A stretch of 64,000 bases of DNA from Polaribacter pacificus (GTDB taxonomy: Bacteria; Bacteroidota; Bacteroidia; Flavobacteriales; Flavobacteriaceae), in the NCBI RefSeq assembly GCF_038024035.1, contig NZ_CP150664.1, positions 682,001-746,000 on the forward strand. Reading direction: 5' to 3'. Made by a program: the position numbers and the translations under genes. Of the stretch, positions 16,872-26,947 are shown piece by piece. The notes beneath the pieces are model-generated. The model saw only the letters and a list, made by a program, of their open reading frames with translations. It was not told the origin of the DNA and ran no database searches. Position 1 is the first letter of the stretch, and each line of letters starts with the position of its first letter.

Positions 16872-17717
16872 ATGTTTAGATTGCTAAATATTGAATTTCA
16901 TAAATTAAAATACAACCGAGCAAGTAAAGTTCTTTCCATTATTTATTTTGCTTTATTAACCTCGATTGCACTAATAGCCGCTATCAAATTTGATATTGGC
17001 GTAATTAAGTTTCACTTGGCAGATCAAGGAATCTTTAACTTTCCTTATATCTGGCACTTTAACACTTATGTAGCAGCTATCTTTAAATTCTTCTTGCTCT
17101 TGGTCATCGTTTCTATGATGGCTAATGAATATAGCAACAAGACCTTAAAGCAAAACTTAATAGACGGTTTGAGCAAAAAAGAATTCATCCTATCTAAGTT
17201 TTATACCGTTGTTGCTTTTGCATTTATTTCGACCCTTTTTGTGTTTGCAGTTTCTTTAATCTTGGGGTTAATTTATTCTGATTTTAACGAACTCAGTATC
17301 ATTTTCTCAGAACTCGAGTACTTGTTAGCATTTTTTATAAAGCTAGTCGGCTTTTTTAGCTTCGGTCTGTTTTTAGGGATCTTAGTGAAGCGTTCAGCTT
17401 TTGCTGTGGGTGCAATGTTAATCTGGTTAATCATAGAAAGCATATTTAAAGGCTATTTGTATTGGAGCCTACGTGATGTAGACAATACTTCTGAGAGAGT
17501 TTCTAATATTATGCAATTCTTGCCTTTAGAGGCCATGGCTAATTTAATTAAAGAACCTGCCACAAGACTTGGTGCTGTTAAGTCTATCGCCAATCAAATT
17601 GGAGAGGACGTCAGCAAAGATTTTTCGGTACAATTTACCGATGTGTTTATAGTCATTGCTTGGACTGCAATCTTTATCTATTTATCTTATGCACTCCTTA
17701 AAAAGAGAGACTTGTAA
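16872..17717 (+). CDS. ABC transporter permease (ABC-2 type)
   Basis: A 281-residue membrane protein with about six predicted helices, beginning after an N-terminal FRLLNIEFHKLKYNRASKVL amphipathic start typical of ABC-2 permeases. NEYSNKTLKQNLIDGLSKKEFILSK in outline is the conserved cytoplasmic coupling loop (NE..xxT.rq.l..gl.r..fl..K). It ends in a terminal helix plus KKRDL. Together with the preceding ATPase it makes a full transporter of unknown substrate. Confidence 0.88.
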   Translation: MFRLLNIEFHKLKYNRASKVLSIIYFALLTSIALIAAIKFDIGVIKFHLADQGIFNFPYIWHFNTYVAAIFKFFLLLVIVSMMANEYSNKTLKQNLIDGLSKKEFILSKFYTVVAFAFISTLFVFAVSLILGLIYSDFNELSIIFSELEYLLAFFIKLVGFFSFGLFLGILVKRSAFAVGAMLIWLIIESIFKGYLYWSLRDVDNTSERVSNIMQFLPLEAMANLIKEPATRLGAVKSIANQIGEDVSKDFSVQFTDVFIVIAWTAIFIYLSYALLKKRDL

Positions 17718-17738
17718 AACAGTTTCATAAAAGAATTT

Positions 17739-17775
17739 AAATACAGATATTTTTATAAAAAGTATCTGTATTTTT
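17739..17775 (+). terminator. Terminator of the ABC pair, overlapping the uvrB promoter
   Basis: Stem AAATACAGATA (17739-17749) / TATCTGTATTT (17763-17773) followed by T residues. The 3' arm and T-run are the same bases as the TATTTTTG promoter box of uvrB. Confidence 0.65.
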
Positions 17776-17780
17776 GTTGT
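17769..17780 (+). promoter_or_regulatory. uvrB promoter -7 box four bases from the ATG
   Basis: TATTTTTG at 17769-17776 then four bases and the ATG at 17781. It predicts a leaderless uvrB mRNA. The -33 region falls inside the terminator loop, so the terminator and promoter cannot both be structured as DNA or RNA without overlap. Confidence 0.5.
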
Positions 17781-19769
17781 ATGCAATTTAAATTAGAATC
17801 TAAATTCAAACCCACCGGCGATCAACCTGCTGCCATTAAGCAGCTTACCGATGGTATTTTAAGTGGAGAGAAGCATCAAACTTTACTGGGTGTTACTGGT
17901 TCTGGTAAAACATTTACAATTGCCAATGTAGTTGAAAAAATAGACAAACCTACCCTTGTTTTAGCACACAACAAAACACTTGCAGCTCAATTGTATTCAG
18001 AGTTTAAGCAGTTTTTTCCAAACAATGCCGTCGAGTATTTTGTGTCGTATTACGACTACTATCAACCCGAGGCTTACATTCCCGTATCGGGAACTTATAT
18101 AGAAAAAGATCTCTCTATTAATGATGACATAGAGCGATTGAGGATAAGCACCTCATCTTCCTTGCTTTCTGGAAGAAAAGATGTCTTGGTAGTTGCATCC
18201 GTTTCTTGTTTATACGGGATAGGGAACCCGGTTGAATTCAAAAAAAATGTCATCCCTATTGCCGTTGACCAACAAATTTCTCGAACTAAATTTTTACACC
18301 AATTGGTCACTAGCTTATACGCGAGAACCGAAGTAGAAATAAAGAGTGGGACTTTTAAAGTAAAAGGCGATGTAGTAACCATTTATCCATCTTATGGAGA
18401 TCATGGCTATCGAGTTCACTTTTTTGGAGATGAGATAGAAGAAATTGAATCTTTTGATATGGAAAGCAATCAAATTCTTGAACGTTTTAAGGAATTGACC
18501 ATCTATCCAGCAAATTTGTTTGTAACTTCTCCAGATGTCCTTCAAAACGCAATACACCAGATTCAAGAGGATATGGTAAAACAGGTGAATTATTTTAAAG
18601 AAATTGGAAAACACTTAGAAGCGAAACGCTTAAAGGAACGAACCGAATTTGATTTAGAAATGATTCGGGAACTGGGCTATTGTTCTGGAATTGAAAATTA
18701 CTCTCGTTATTTGGACGGTCGACAAGCTGGCACAAGACCTTTTTGTCTCTTGGATTATTTTCCGGATGATTATTTAATGATTATCGATGAGAGTCATGTA
18801 ACCATCCCACAGACTCACGCCATGTATGGAGGAGATAGAAGCAGAAAAGAAAACTTGGTAGAATACGGGTTTCGATTGCCTGCCGCCATGGACAACCGCC
18901 CTTTAAAATTTGAAGAGTTTGAAGCCATACAAAATCAAGTAATTTATGTGAGTGCAACACCTGCTGATTACGAACTACAGCAAACGGATGGTGTCTTTGT
19001 AGAACAGGTCATTAGGCCTACAGGCTTGTTAGATCCCATTATTGAGGTTCGTCCTAGCGAGAATCAGATAGATGATTTGATTGAAGAAATACAAATTCGA
19101 GTTGAAAAAGATGAGCGAACATTAGTAACAACATTAACCAAAAGAATGGCAGAAGAGTTGGCTAAGTACCTAACCCGAATACAAATTCGCTGTCGATACA
19201 TCCACTCTGACGTTGATACTTTAGAGCGGGTTCAGATTATGCAAGACTTAAGAACTGGACTGTTTGATGTGCTGATTGGCGTTAACCTACTTAGAGAAGG
19301 TCTTGACTTGCCTGAGGTGTCGCTTGTCGCGATCTTAGACGCAGACAAAGAAGGTTTTCTGCGATCTCACCGCTCTTTAACACAAACCATCGGTAGAGCT
19401 GCTAGAAATGTCAATGGGCTTGCTATCTTATATGCTGACAAGATCACCAACAGTATGAAACTGACCATAGACGAAACAGATAGAAGGAGAAAAAAACAAG
19501 AAGATTACAATACCAAACACAACATCACTCCTACGCAGATTAAAAAAAGCATAGACAATACCCTCTCTAAAAACGCGGTTTCTTCATATCATTATGACAA
19601 TGCTATCCAAAAAGCAGCTGAGCAGGATTTGGAATATTTGCCAAAATCAGAAATAGAAAAAAGAATTCGAGAAACCCGAAAACAAATGGAACAGGCTGCC
19701 AAAGCTTTAGATTTTCTTGCAGCTGCCAAATTTAGAGATGAAATTGAAGCGCTTAAAAAGCATCTATAA
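17781..19769 (+). CDS. uvrB: Excinuclease ABC subunit B
   Basis: A 662-residue helicase-like damage-verification subunit of nucleotide excision repair. Walker A GVTGSGKT is at residues 37-44. The beta-hairpin that clamps DNA is YYDYYQPEAYIP. The DEAD-like box is IIDESHVT. Motif VI lies in QTIGRAARN. The C-terminal UVR domain (IRETRKQMEQAAKALDF) binds UvrC. All motifs are intact and the length is normal. uvrA and uvrC are not in the window. Confidence 0.97.
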   Translation: MQFKLESKFKPTGDQPAAIKQLTDGILSGEKHQTLLGVTGSGKTFTIANVVEKIDKPTLVLAHNKTLAAQLYSEFKQFFPNNAVEYFVSYYDYYQPEAYIPVSGTYIEKDLSINDDIERLRISTSSSLLSGRKDVLVVASVSCLYGIGNPVEFKKNVIPIAVDQQISRTKFLHQLVTSLYARTEVEIKSGTFKVKGDVVTIYPSYGDHGYRVHFFGDEIEEIESFDMESNQILERFKELTIYPANLFVTSPDVLQNAIHQIQEDMVKQVNYFKEIGKHLEAKRLKERTEFDLEMIRELGYCSGIENYSRYLDGRQAGTRPFCLLDYFPDDYLMIIDESHVTIPQTHAMYGGDRSRKENLVEYGFRLPAAMDNRPLKFEEFEAIQNQVIYVSATPADYELQQTDGVFVEQVIRPTGLLDPIIEVRPSENQIDDLIEEIQIRVEKDERTLVTTLTKRMAEELAKYLTRIQIRCRYIHSDVDTLERVQIMQDLRTGLFDVLIGVNLLREGLDLPEVSLVAILDADKEGFLRSHRSLTQTIGRAARNVNGLAILYADKITNSMKLTIDETDRRRKKQEDYNTKHNITPTQIKKSIDNTLSKNAVSSYHYDNAIQKAAEQDLEYLPKSEIEKRIRETRKQMEQAAKALDFLAAAKFRDEIEALKKHL

Positions 19770-19771
19770 CT

Positions 19772-20332
19772 TTATTTATGCCCCCAAGGCGCACCTGGAT
19801 TCTCCACTTCTTTTGTGAGATCAAATTTTACCGTAAACAAACGATCACTTCCAATTCTACGCAAGTTATACGTAAAACTTGTTTTATTTAAGGTTACCCA
19901 CCACACATTTTGAGCAGCATACGAAATTAGATTCGCTGTTTCTTGGTCTGCTGGAAAATATTGAATGTTTGCAGCACCCGTATTAGGACTAAGTCCACCG
20001 TATTGAGTTATTTTATCTTCACTACCATCTTGATGTCTATGATCGTGTTTTAATCGGATTAATTTCTCTGGAGTCAGAGTAAAAACCCAGGTTCTAGATT
20101 TGTCTTCTCCTACAAAAAAAGGGATTTTAATGGTTGTGCCTTCACATGAACGCACATGCATCACTAGTTTTTCTCCTACAAAACCATCCCCTTCTTTACC
20201 TCCAGCAGTAATTACACCTTCATAAGATTTTCCACAATGGGTCTTTAATGTATTCCAAAACTGTACAGATCCAGGCAACTCTTGAGCAATCAGTTGCAGT
20301 GGAAATAAGATTAAAACAAGAATTTTTCTCAT
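19772..20332 (-). CDS. Secreted protein of unknown function
   Basis: A 186-residue protein with a signal peptide (residues 1-16, ending LIAQ). The mature part is beta-rich and has two Cys (in THCGKSYEG and RSCEGTT) that may form a disulfide. The region LKHDHRHQDGSEDKITQYGG is rich in His and Asp, and TGAANIQYFPADQET follows. I recognise it as a conserved secreted family of flavobacteria but know no function. It is a single gene convergent with uvrB, with two bases between the stops. Confidence 0.7.
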   Translation of the reverse strand: MRKILVLILFPLQLIAQELPGSVQFWNTLKTHCGKSYEGVITAGGKEGDGFVGEKLVMHVRSCEGTTIKIPFFVGEDKSRTWVFTLTPEKLIRLKHDHRHQDGSEDKITQYGGLSPNTGAANIQYFPADQETANLISYAAQNVWWVTLNKTSFTYNLRRIGSDRLFTVKFDLTKEVENPGAPWGHK

Positions 20333-20391
20333 GTTGAAATTTTAAAATTTATAAAAAGCAATATAAGCCTATTTACAAGAATACAAGCAAC

Positions 20392-20419
20392 AAAAAAAAC
20401 GCCTCACAATGTGAGGCGT
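20392..20419 (-). terminator. Terminator after sucC
   Basis: Nine-base-pair stem ACGCCTCAC/GTGAGGCGT (20399-20407, 20411-20419), a three-base loop, and seven U residues on the minus strand. Confidence 0.85.
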
Positions 20420-20445
20420 CTATTATATTTATATGTCCTAAAAAC

Positions 20446-21642
20446 TTACAAAGCTAGTACTTCTTGTACTTTATCTGCTGCTTCTTGGAATTCTGTAGCT
20501 GAAATAATTTTCATACCACTATTATCTATCAATTCTTTAGCTTCTTTAGCATTGGTTCCTTGTAGTCTACAAATAATAGGAACAGTAATTTTGTCTCCCA
20601 TACTTACATAAGCATCTACAACACCTTGAGCAACACGATCACAACGAACGATTCCTCCAAAAATATTTACTAAAATAGCTTTTACATTTGGATCTTTTAA
20701 GATGATTCCAAAGGCTGTTTCAACACGCTTTGCATCAGCAGTACCTCCAACATCTAAAAAGTTTGCAGGCTCTCCTCCAGCTTGTTTAATTAAATCCATA
20801 GTTCCCATCGCTAATCCAGCTCCGTTTACCATACATCCAACATTTCCATCCAAATCTACATAGTTTAAACCAGCAGCTTTTGCCTCTACTTCGATTGGAT
20901 TCTCCTCACGTAAGTCACGCATTTGAGCGTAATCTTTATGGCGATATAATGCATTTTCATCTAAAGTTACTTTAGCATCAACAGCTAAAATTTTAGAATC
21001 AGACGTTTTTAATACAGGATTGATTTCAAACAAAGAAGAATCAGACTTTACGTAAGCAGTATATAAGTTGGTAACAAATTTTACCATTTCTTTCATTGCT
21101 GTACCTGACAAACCTAAGTTAAAAGCAACTTTACGTGCCTGAAAAGGCATGATTCCTAATAAAGGATCAATTTCTTCAGTAAAAATTAAATGCGGAGTTT
21201 CTTCTGCAACAGTTTCAATGTCCATTCCACCTTCAGTAGAATACATGATCATGTTTTTACCCGTGTTTCTGTTTAATAAAACAGACATATAATATTCTTC
21301 TGGCTCTGAATCTCCAGGATAATATACGTCTTCACAGATTAATACTTGGTTTACCTTTTTCCCTTCTGCAGAAGTTTGAGGTGTTACCAACATCATTCCA
21401 ATAATATCGTTAGAGATGCTTTCTACTTCAGCTAAGTTTTTTGCCAACTTAACTCCACCACCTTTACCACGACCACCAGCGTGAACCTGTGCTTTAACCA
21501 CATACCAGCTTGTACCAGTCTCAACGGTTAGTTGTTTTGCTGCATCAACAGCTTCTTTATGACTCCCGGCAACAATTCCGCGTTGGATTCTTACGCCAAA
21601 GCTGCTCAAAATTTCTTTTCCTTGATATTCGTGTAAATTCAT
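20446..21642 (-). CDS. sucC: Succinyl-CoA synthetase (ADP-forming) subunit beta
   Basis: A 398-residue ATP-grasp subunit of succinate-CoA ligase, which makes ATP or GTP from succinyl-CoA in the TCA cycle. The start NLHEYQGKEIL is the family signature. KAQVHAGGRGKGGGVK is the nucleotide-binding glycine-rich loop, LFEINPV carries metal ligands, and LDVGGTAD and IFGGIVRCDRVAQG form the CoA-ligase domain loops. Length and motifs are normal. The alpha subunit sucD is not adjacent, which is usual in flavobacteria. Confidence 0.97.
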   Translation of the reverse strand: MNLHEYQGKEILSSFGVRIQRGIVAGSHKEAVDAAKQLTVETGTSWYVVKAQVHAGGRGKGGGVKLAKNLAEVESISNDIIGMMLVTPQTSAEGKKVNQVLICEDVYYPGDSEPEEYYMSVLLNRNTGKNMIMYSTEGGMDIETVAEETPHLIFTEEIDPLLGIMPFQARKVAFNLGLSGTAMKEMVKFVTNLYTAYVKSDSSLFEINPVLKTSDSKILAVDAKVTLDENALYRHKDYAQMRDLREENPIEVEAKAAGLNYVDLDGNVGCMVNGAGLAMGTMDLIKQAGGEPANFLDVGGTADAKRVETAFGIILKDPNVKAILVNIFGGIVRCDRVAQGVVDAYVSMGDKITVPIICRLQGTNAKEAKELIDNSGMKIISATEFQEAADKVQEVLAL

Positions 21643-21837
21643 TTTTTGAATGTTTTTTAACGATTACAAAAGTACAAATTCAAATTCGAAAATAAGACCA
21701 CTTTTATTAAAAACCTTTATATTTTTTGTGATTCAAAAAAATTAATAAATCTTTGTTTAGAATTAACAAGAATTTATGATTTTCGCAAAATAATCATAGA
21801 TATTTTTACATATTAATATTGTAGCGAACCAAAAACC

Positions 21838-24279
21838 ATGACCAAACCCTTCTTTTTCGCATTAATTGCGCTCTTTACTGTAGTACAATCACATGCGCAA
21901 ATCAACAAAAACAGAAAAAAACTCACCACGAATAGATCCATCCATAAAGCTCCAAGAATAGACGGTCTTCTTACAGACAAAGCATGGGACGATGCAGAAG
22001 TCGCGAAGGATTTTATCATGAATAGTCCTGTAAACGGGAAAGCGGAACCAAAAACACATAAAACAGAAGTAAAAATCATCTACGATGATGAAGCTATTTA
22101 CGTTAGTGCTTTAATGTATGACGACGATCCAAGTGCTATCGCCATGGAATTCACTGATCGTGATGATTTTGGTCAAACAGATTTTTTCTTAGTGACCATT
22201 AACCCTAATGATGACGGACAAAACCCTTTTCAATTTGTCGTGATGAGCACGGGCTCACAAGCAGATGCAAAAGTTTCTGAGGGAAATGAAGATTACAACT
22301 GGAGTGCTGTTTGGGAAAGTGCGGTAAAGGTTCATGACAAAGGATGGTCCGCAGAACTAAAAATTCCTTATAGTGCGCTTCGTTTTGCCAATAGAGAAGT
22401 ACAATCTTGGGGGATTAATTTTCAAAGAAAAGTGATTCGACAAAACGCTCAATACTCTTGGAACTTTATCAGCAACCAAGAAGGTTCATGGACTCAATAC
22501 GATGGCTTAGTAGAAGGACTTAGAGATATTAAACCTCCTACGAGGTTGAGCTTTTTTCCTTACGCATCAACGACAATGTCTAATTATGGTGGCAATACAA
22601 ACTTTAGCAACAGCCTAGGTTTAGATATTAAATATGGAATTACAGAAAACTTTACTTTAGATGCGACTTTAATTCCTGACTTTGGACAAACCGCCTTTGA
22701 CAATGTAACCTTAAACTTAGGGCCATTTGAACAGCAGTTTAACGAGCAACGACAATTTTTTACTGAAGGAACAGAACTTTTTGGTAAAGGAAACCTATTC
22801 TACTCCAGAAGAATTGGAGACAGAGCATCAATTAGCAAGGGACGCGTTCTAAATGGCTTAAATGCAAACGAAGAATTAGTTGATTATCCAAATAAGGTTC
22901 AGATGCTAAATGCAATTAAAATATCTGGAAGAACTAAGAATGGTTTGGGAATCGGTTTTTTTAATGCCTTTACAGAAAAAGCATCAGCAAGTATTCGCAA
23001 TACAACTACAGATGAATTAACTCAAAAAACGGTTGAGCCATTTACCAATTACAATGTTTTTGTTTTGGATCAACAATTTAATCAAAACTCAGCCATCACC
23101 TTAATTAACACAAACGTAACAAGAGTTGGAGATGATTTTAGAGATGGAAATGTTACCGGTCTGTTATATCATGTAAGAACCAAAGACAGCAAATATTTTA
23201 TTGATGGCTCTATTAAAACTAGTTCTATTAAAAATGATGGACCAGCAACCACAGGTTATAGCTTTGACACAAGCATCGCTAAAGCTGCTGGAAATTGGCA
23301 AGCTGAAGTTGGCTATTACTATCTAGACAACAAGTTTAATATTAATGATTTAGGTTTTCAAAACAGAAACAATGCTCAAACCCTTTATGGAGAAGCATCA
23401 TATCAAATTCTAAAACCGACCAAGCATTTTAATCAAATGCGCTACACCTTTAAATACAATGTCAATTATTTACACAACCCTGGAAAATATACGGGCAATA
23501 CAGTCTCATTAAGCTCGTTTTTTCAAACAGTTGAACGTTTTGGCTTTGGAGCTAGTTTAAACTCTAATTTAGGAACACAATACGATTATTTTGCTGCTTT
23601 TCAGCCAGTTGAAGCAAATCGCGTATTCAACCAGCCCGGATCCATTAATTTTAACCCTTGGGTTTCATCAGATTACAGAAATAAATTTGCTTATGATGTT
23701 CGGGTAAATAAAACTTGGTATCTAGACCACCAAAAGGACAGCTACAATTACATGTTATCACCTAGATATCGCTTTAACAAACAATTTACATTAATTTACA
23801 ATTATCAATATAGTAAAACCACTAATGATCAAGGCTATGTTGATAAAATTGGAAACGATATTATTTTTGGTCAGCGTGATCGTAGATCTTACAATAACTC
23901 ATTAACAGGAAAATACAATTTTAGCATCAAATCTTCTTTGTCGTTAACTTTTAGACATTATTGGGAGACAGCAGAGTATCAGAATCAATATTATAGATTA
24001 CAAAATGATGGTGGGCTAGCAGCAACCAACTATAATGGAACTTCTAATGTAAACTTTAACAGCTGGAACTTTGATCTAAATTATACTTGGCAATTTGCCC
24101 CAGGTAGCCAACTGATTGCTTTGTACAGAAACACCATACAACCAAGCACAAACTTTGCTCCAGCCGACTTAAACTTTTCTGACAATTTAGACCTATTATT
24201 GCAAGAAAAATCCCAACACCTATTCTCTTTAAGATTGGTGTATTTTGTAGATTACAACAATCTAAAAAACATCTTTTAG
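21838..24279 (+). CDS. DUF5916 outer-membrane protein, first copy
   Basis: An 813-residue protein with a signal peptide (cleavage after SHAQ, about residue 21). Residues about 35-225 resemble a family 9 carbohydrate-binding-like domain: KAPRIDGLLTDKAWDDAE, then TDFFLVTINPNDDGQNPF and ELKIPYSALRF. The remaining 580 residues are DUF5916, with alternating Tyr and Asn-rich strands that end in an aromatic residue, as in outer-membrane barrels. The family is common in Bacteroidota, and its function is unknown. The gene is followed by a terminator and a close paralogue. Confidence 0.88.
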   Translation: MTKPFFFALIALFTVVQSHAQINKNRKKLTTNRSIHKAPRIDGLLTDKAWDDAEVAKDFIMNSPVNGKAEPKTHKTEVKIIYDDEAIYVSALMYDDDPSAIAMEFTDRDDFGQTDFFLVTINPNDDGQNPFQFVVMSTGSQADAKVSEGNEDYNWSAVWESAVKVHDKGWSAELKIPYSALRFANREVQSWGINFQRKVIRQNAQYSWNFISNQEGSWTQYDGLVEGLRDIKPPTRLSFFPYASTTMSNYGGNTNFSNSLGLDIKYGITENFTLDATLIPDFGQTAFDNVTLNLGPFEQQFNEQRQFFTEGTELFGKGNLFYSRRIGDRASISKGRVLNGLNANEELVDYPNKVQMLNAIKISGRTKNGLGIGFFNAFTEKASASIRNTTTDELTQKTVEPFTNYNVFVLDQQFNQNSAITLINTNVTRVGDDFRDGNVTGLLYHVRTKDSKYFIDGSIKTSSIKNDGPATTGYSFDTSIAKAAGNWQAEVGYYYLDNKFNINDLGFQNRNNAQTLYGEASYQILKPTKHFNQMRYTFKYNVNYLHNPGKYTGNTVSLSSFFQTVERFGFGASLNSNLGTQYDYFAAFQPVEANRVFNQPGSINFNPWVSSDYRNKFAYDVRVNKTWYLDHQKDSYNYMLSPRYRFNKQFTLIYNYQYSKTTNDQGYVDKIGNDIIFGQRDRRSYNNSLTGKYNFSIKSSLSLTFRHYWETAEYQNQYYRLQNDGGLAATNYNGTSNVNFNSWNFDLNYTWQFAPGSQLIALYRNTIQPSTNFAPADLNFSDNLDLLLQEKSQHLFSLRLVYFVDYNNLKNIF

Positions 24280-24302
24280 TTAGTAAAACCAACTTTTTTA
24301 TC

Positions 24303-24335
24303 AAAAAGCTCAATGTTTTCATTGAGCTTTTTTTT
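24303..24335 (+). terminator. Terminator after the first DUF5916 gene
   Basis: Stem AAGCTCAATG/CATTGAGCTT with a four-base loop and eight T residues. It separates the two paralogues into different transcripts. Confidence 0.85.
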
Positions 24336-24445
24336 GCCTCCCTACAACCTCTCTCAAATACTTGTTTTACAACCATTTACGATAAGCATTAAACCTTTAT
24401 ACTAGTGTTTTAAAAGTGGCTTTTTAGTTTTTTTTCTCTAAAAGT

Positions 24446-24470
24446 GTGACGTTTTAATTTTTATACAGTC
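24446..24470 (+). promoter_or_regulatory. ECF-type promoter before the second DUF5916 gene
   Basis: GTGAC (24446-24450), 16 bases, AGTC (24467-24470). The -35 region is AAAAGTGTGAC and closely matches AAAAGTGTCAC before the ECF sigma gene at 51677, with identical spacing to GTCT. It lies 28 bases before the ATG. Confidence 0.55.
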
Positions 24471-24498
24471 TTTACCTTATATAATCAATACAATTAAA

Positions 24499-26925
24499 AT
24501 GTACACACGTTCACTTACACTATTTTTATGCTTGTTTGTTTTTCAGTTTACACAAGCTCAGCTAAAACTTGATCGAAAAAAAATTAGGGCAAAAAGAACT
24601 ACCACAGCCCCAAAAATTGATGGAAAACTAGATGATGCCGCTTGGAAAGGTGCTGAAAAGGCAACTGATTTTATTGTCTTTAGACCTGAAAATGGAGAAA
24701 AGGTAGCCTCAGATTATCAAACAATCGTAAAAATTATATACAATAATGATGCAGTTTATATTTCTGCTATGATGCATGATCCTAATCCTGATCAAATCCC
24801 GATGGAGTTTGCCACTAGAGATAACTTTAGCCAGGCTGATTTCTTTTTAGTAACCATCAATCCAAACGATGATGGTCAAAACCCTTTTGAATTTGTGGTA
24901 CAAAGCACAGGTAATCAAGCAGATTCTAAAGTATCTAACGGTAATGAAGATTTTAACTGGAGTGCCGTATGGGAAAGCGCTGTAGTGACCAACGATAAAG
25001 GATGGTCCGTAGAAATGAAGATACCTTATAGTGCTTTGCGTTTTGCCAACCAACCAATTCAACACTGGGGCTTTAATTTTCATCGAAGATTAGAAAGACT
25101 CAATGAGCAACATACCTGGACACATATAGACAATTCTATTGGTCGATGGACTCAGCACGATGGATTGGTAGAAGACTTTAAAAACATCAAACCTCCTACT
25201 CGCTTAGAGTTTTACCCTTATGCTTCTTCTGCAGCAAATACCTATAAGGGAAATACAGATTACGATTGGAGTATTGGTATGGATGTAAAATATGGGCTTT
25301 CAGAAAATTTTACGCTAGATGCAACACTGATTCCTGATTTTAGCCAAGCTGGTTTTGATAATGTAGAATTAAACTTAGGTCCTTTTGAACAACAATTTTC
25401 TGAACAACGTCAATTTTTTACAGAAGGAACAGAATTGTTTAACAAAGGAAACTTATTCTACTCTAGAAGAATTGGGAGCAATCCAATAGATCAATTTGAT
25501 GTTTATAGTCAGCTAAACCCAAACGAGGAAGTAATTGATTACCCAGAAAAAGTAACCATGCTTAATGCAATTAAAGTTTCTGGAAGAACTAAAAACGGTT
25601 TGGGGATCGGTGTTTTTAACGCCATTACTAACAAAACAGAAGCAACCATAAGAGACAATAACACAGGAGAGACCAGAAAAGCAGTAACCAGTCCATTTTC
25701 TAATTACAATATTTTAGTATTAGACAAACAGTTTAATCAAAACTCTGCCATCACCTTGATCAACACAAATGTAACAAGATCTGGAGATTTTAGAGATGCA
25801 AATACTACGGGGTTATTATGGCATTTAGAGACCAAAGACAGTAAATACAATGTTGATGGTTCTGTAAAAATGAGTACTATTTTTGACGATGTCAACAACC
25901 CAAATACAGGTTATACATTTGATACTAGCTTTGGGAAAAACTCTGGAAGATGGAGCTGGGAAATCGGTTATAATTTTGAAGACAAAAATTTTAACCCAAA
26001 TGATATGGGGATCTTGTTTAGCAATAATGAGCAGCAAATCTATGGAAGCGCAGGATTTAGAACTCTAAAACCTGAAGGAATTTTTAACAACTATAGTTTT
26101 AATTTTTACAACAACCTTCTCTACCAACATCATTCTGGAGTATATACAGGTTATGAAGCAGGATTAAACTTTAATGCACAAACTAAAAAAAGACTGAGTT
26201 TTGAAGGGAATTTAAATTACGGTTCAGAAAACAAAGATTTCTTCGAACCAAGACAAGGTAGCACCAGTGGTGTGTACTTTTTAAGACCTCAGCGACTAAA
26301 TGTAAACGCTTGGGTAGGGACCAACTCTCAAAAAAGACTTAGAGTATCTGCTGACATATATTACACAGGATACAGCAACGACCCTAAGAGTAGTTTCGGT
26401 TTTGGAATTAGTCCAAAATATCGATTTAACAATCAATTGTCTTTACAATATGACTTTAACTATAATAAAACATTAGCTGATAGAGGCTATGTTGATCAAA
26501 TTGGTAGCGCAGTTATTCTTGGAGAGCGAAATAGAAAAAGCTATGTAAATTCTTTGTCTGGAAAATACAGCTTTAGTACAAAATCATCCTTATCCTTGAC
26601 TTTTAGACACTATTGGAGCTCAGTTGACTACAATAACAACTACTATCAATTAAATAGCAATGGAGGCCTATCACCTACAGCCTACAACAACGGAAGTGAT
26701 GTAAATTTTAACAATTGGAATTTAGACATCAACTATATTTGGCAGTTTGCTCCTGGAAGTCAACTTATTGCATTGTATAGAAATTCTATTTTCAATCAAA
26801 ACAACAATGCCAATTTAGACTTCTTTGAAAATATTGACGACCTTTTTAATCAACCAAATCAGCATCTATTTTCTTTGCGATTTGTTTACTATATCGATTA
26901 TAATAAAATTAAGAAAATGTTCTAA
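24499..26925 (+). CDS. DUF5916 outer-membrane protein, second copy
   Basis: An 808-residue paralogue of the preceding gene. It has a signal peptide (FTQAQ), a CBM9-like N-terminal domain (KIDGKLDDAAWKGAEKA, FFLVTINPNDDGQNPFEF, EMKIPYSALRF) and the same long barrel-like region. Blocks such as LNLGPFEQQF.EQRQFFTEGTELF are nearly identical in both copies. The C-terminus ends in YYIDYNKIKKMF, as in the first copy (YFVDYNNLKNIF). The two genes arose by tandem duplication but have different upstream regions. Only this one has the ECF-type promoter. Confidence 0.88.
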   Translation: MYTRSLTLFLCLFVFQFTQAQLKLDRKKIRAKRTTTAPKIDGKLDDAAWKGAEKATDFIVFRPENGEKVASDYQTIVKIIYNNDAVYISAMMHDPNPDQIPMEFATRDNFSQADFFLVTINPNDDGQNPFEFVVQSTGNQADSKVSNGNEDFNWSAVWESAVVTNDKGWSVEMKIPYSALRFANQPIQHWGFNFHRRLERLNEQHTWTHIDNSIGRWTQHDGLVEDFKNIKPPTRLEFYPYASSAANTYKGNTDYDWSIGMDVKYGLSENFTLDATLIPDFSQAGFDNVELNLGPFEQQFSEQRQFFTEGTELFNKGNLFYSRRIGSNPIDQFDVYSQLNPNEEVIDYPEKVTMLNAIKVSGRTKNGLGIGVFNAITNKTEATIRDNNTGETRKAVTSPFSNYNILVLDKQFNQNSAITLINTNVTRSGDFRDANTTGLLWHLETKDSKYNVDGSVKMSTIFDDVNNPNTGYTFDTSFGKNSGRWSWEIGYNFEDKNFNPNDMGILFSNNEQQIYGSAGFRTLKPEGIFNNYSFNFYNNLLYQHHSGVYTGYEAGLNFNAQTKKRLSFEGNLNYGSENKDFFEPRQGSTSGVYFLRPQRLNVNAWVGTNSQKRLRVSADIYYTGYSNDPKSSFGFGISPKYRFNNQLSLQYDFNYNKTLADRGYVDQIGSAVILGERNRKSYVNSLSGKYSFSTKSSLSLTFRHYWSSVDYNNNYYQLNSNGGLSPTAYNNGSDVNFNNWNLDINYIWQFAPGSQLIALYRNSIFNQNNNANLDFFENIDDLFNQPNQHLFSLRFVYYIDYNKIKKMF

Positions 26926-26947
26926 ACCTATAATTTAGGACTAAAAG

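Noticed and set aside
22409..22420. Match of TTGGGGGATTA inside the first DUF5916 gene to the small-RNA repeat
   Set aside because: It encodes Trp-Gly-Ile in a conserved part of the protein, so the match is coincidental.
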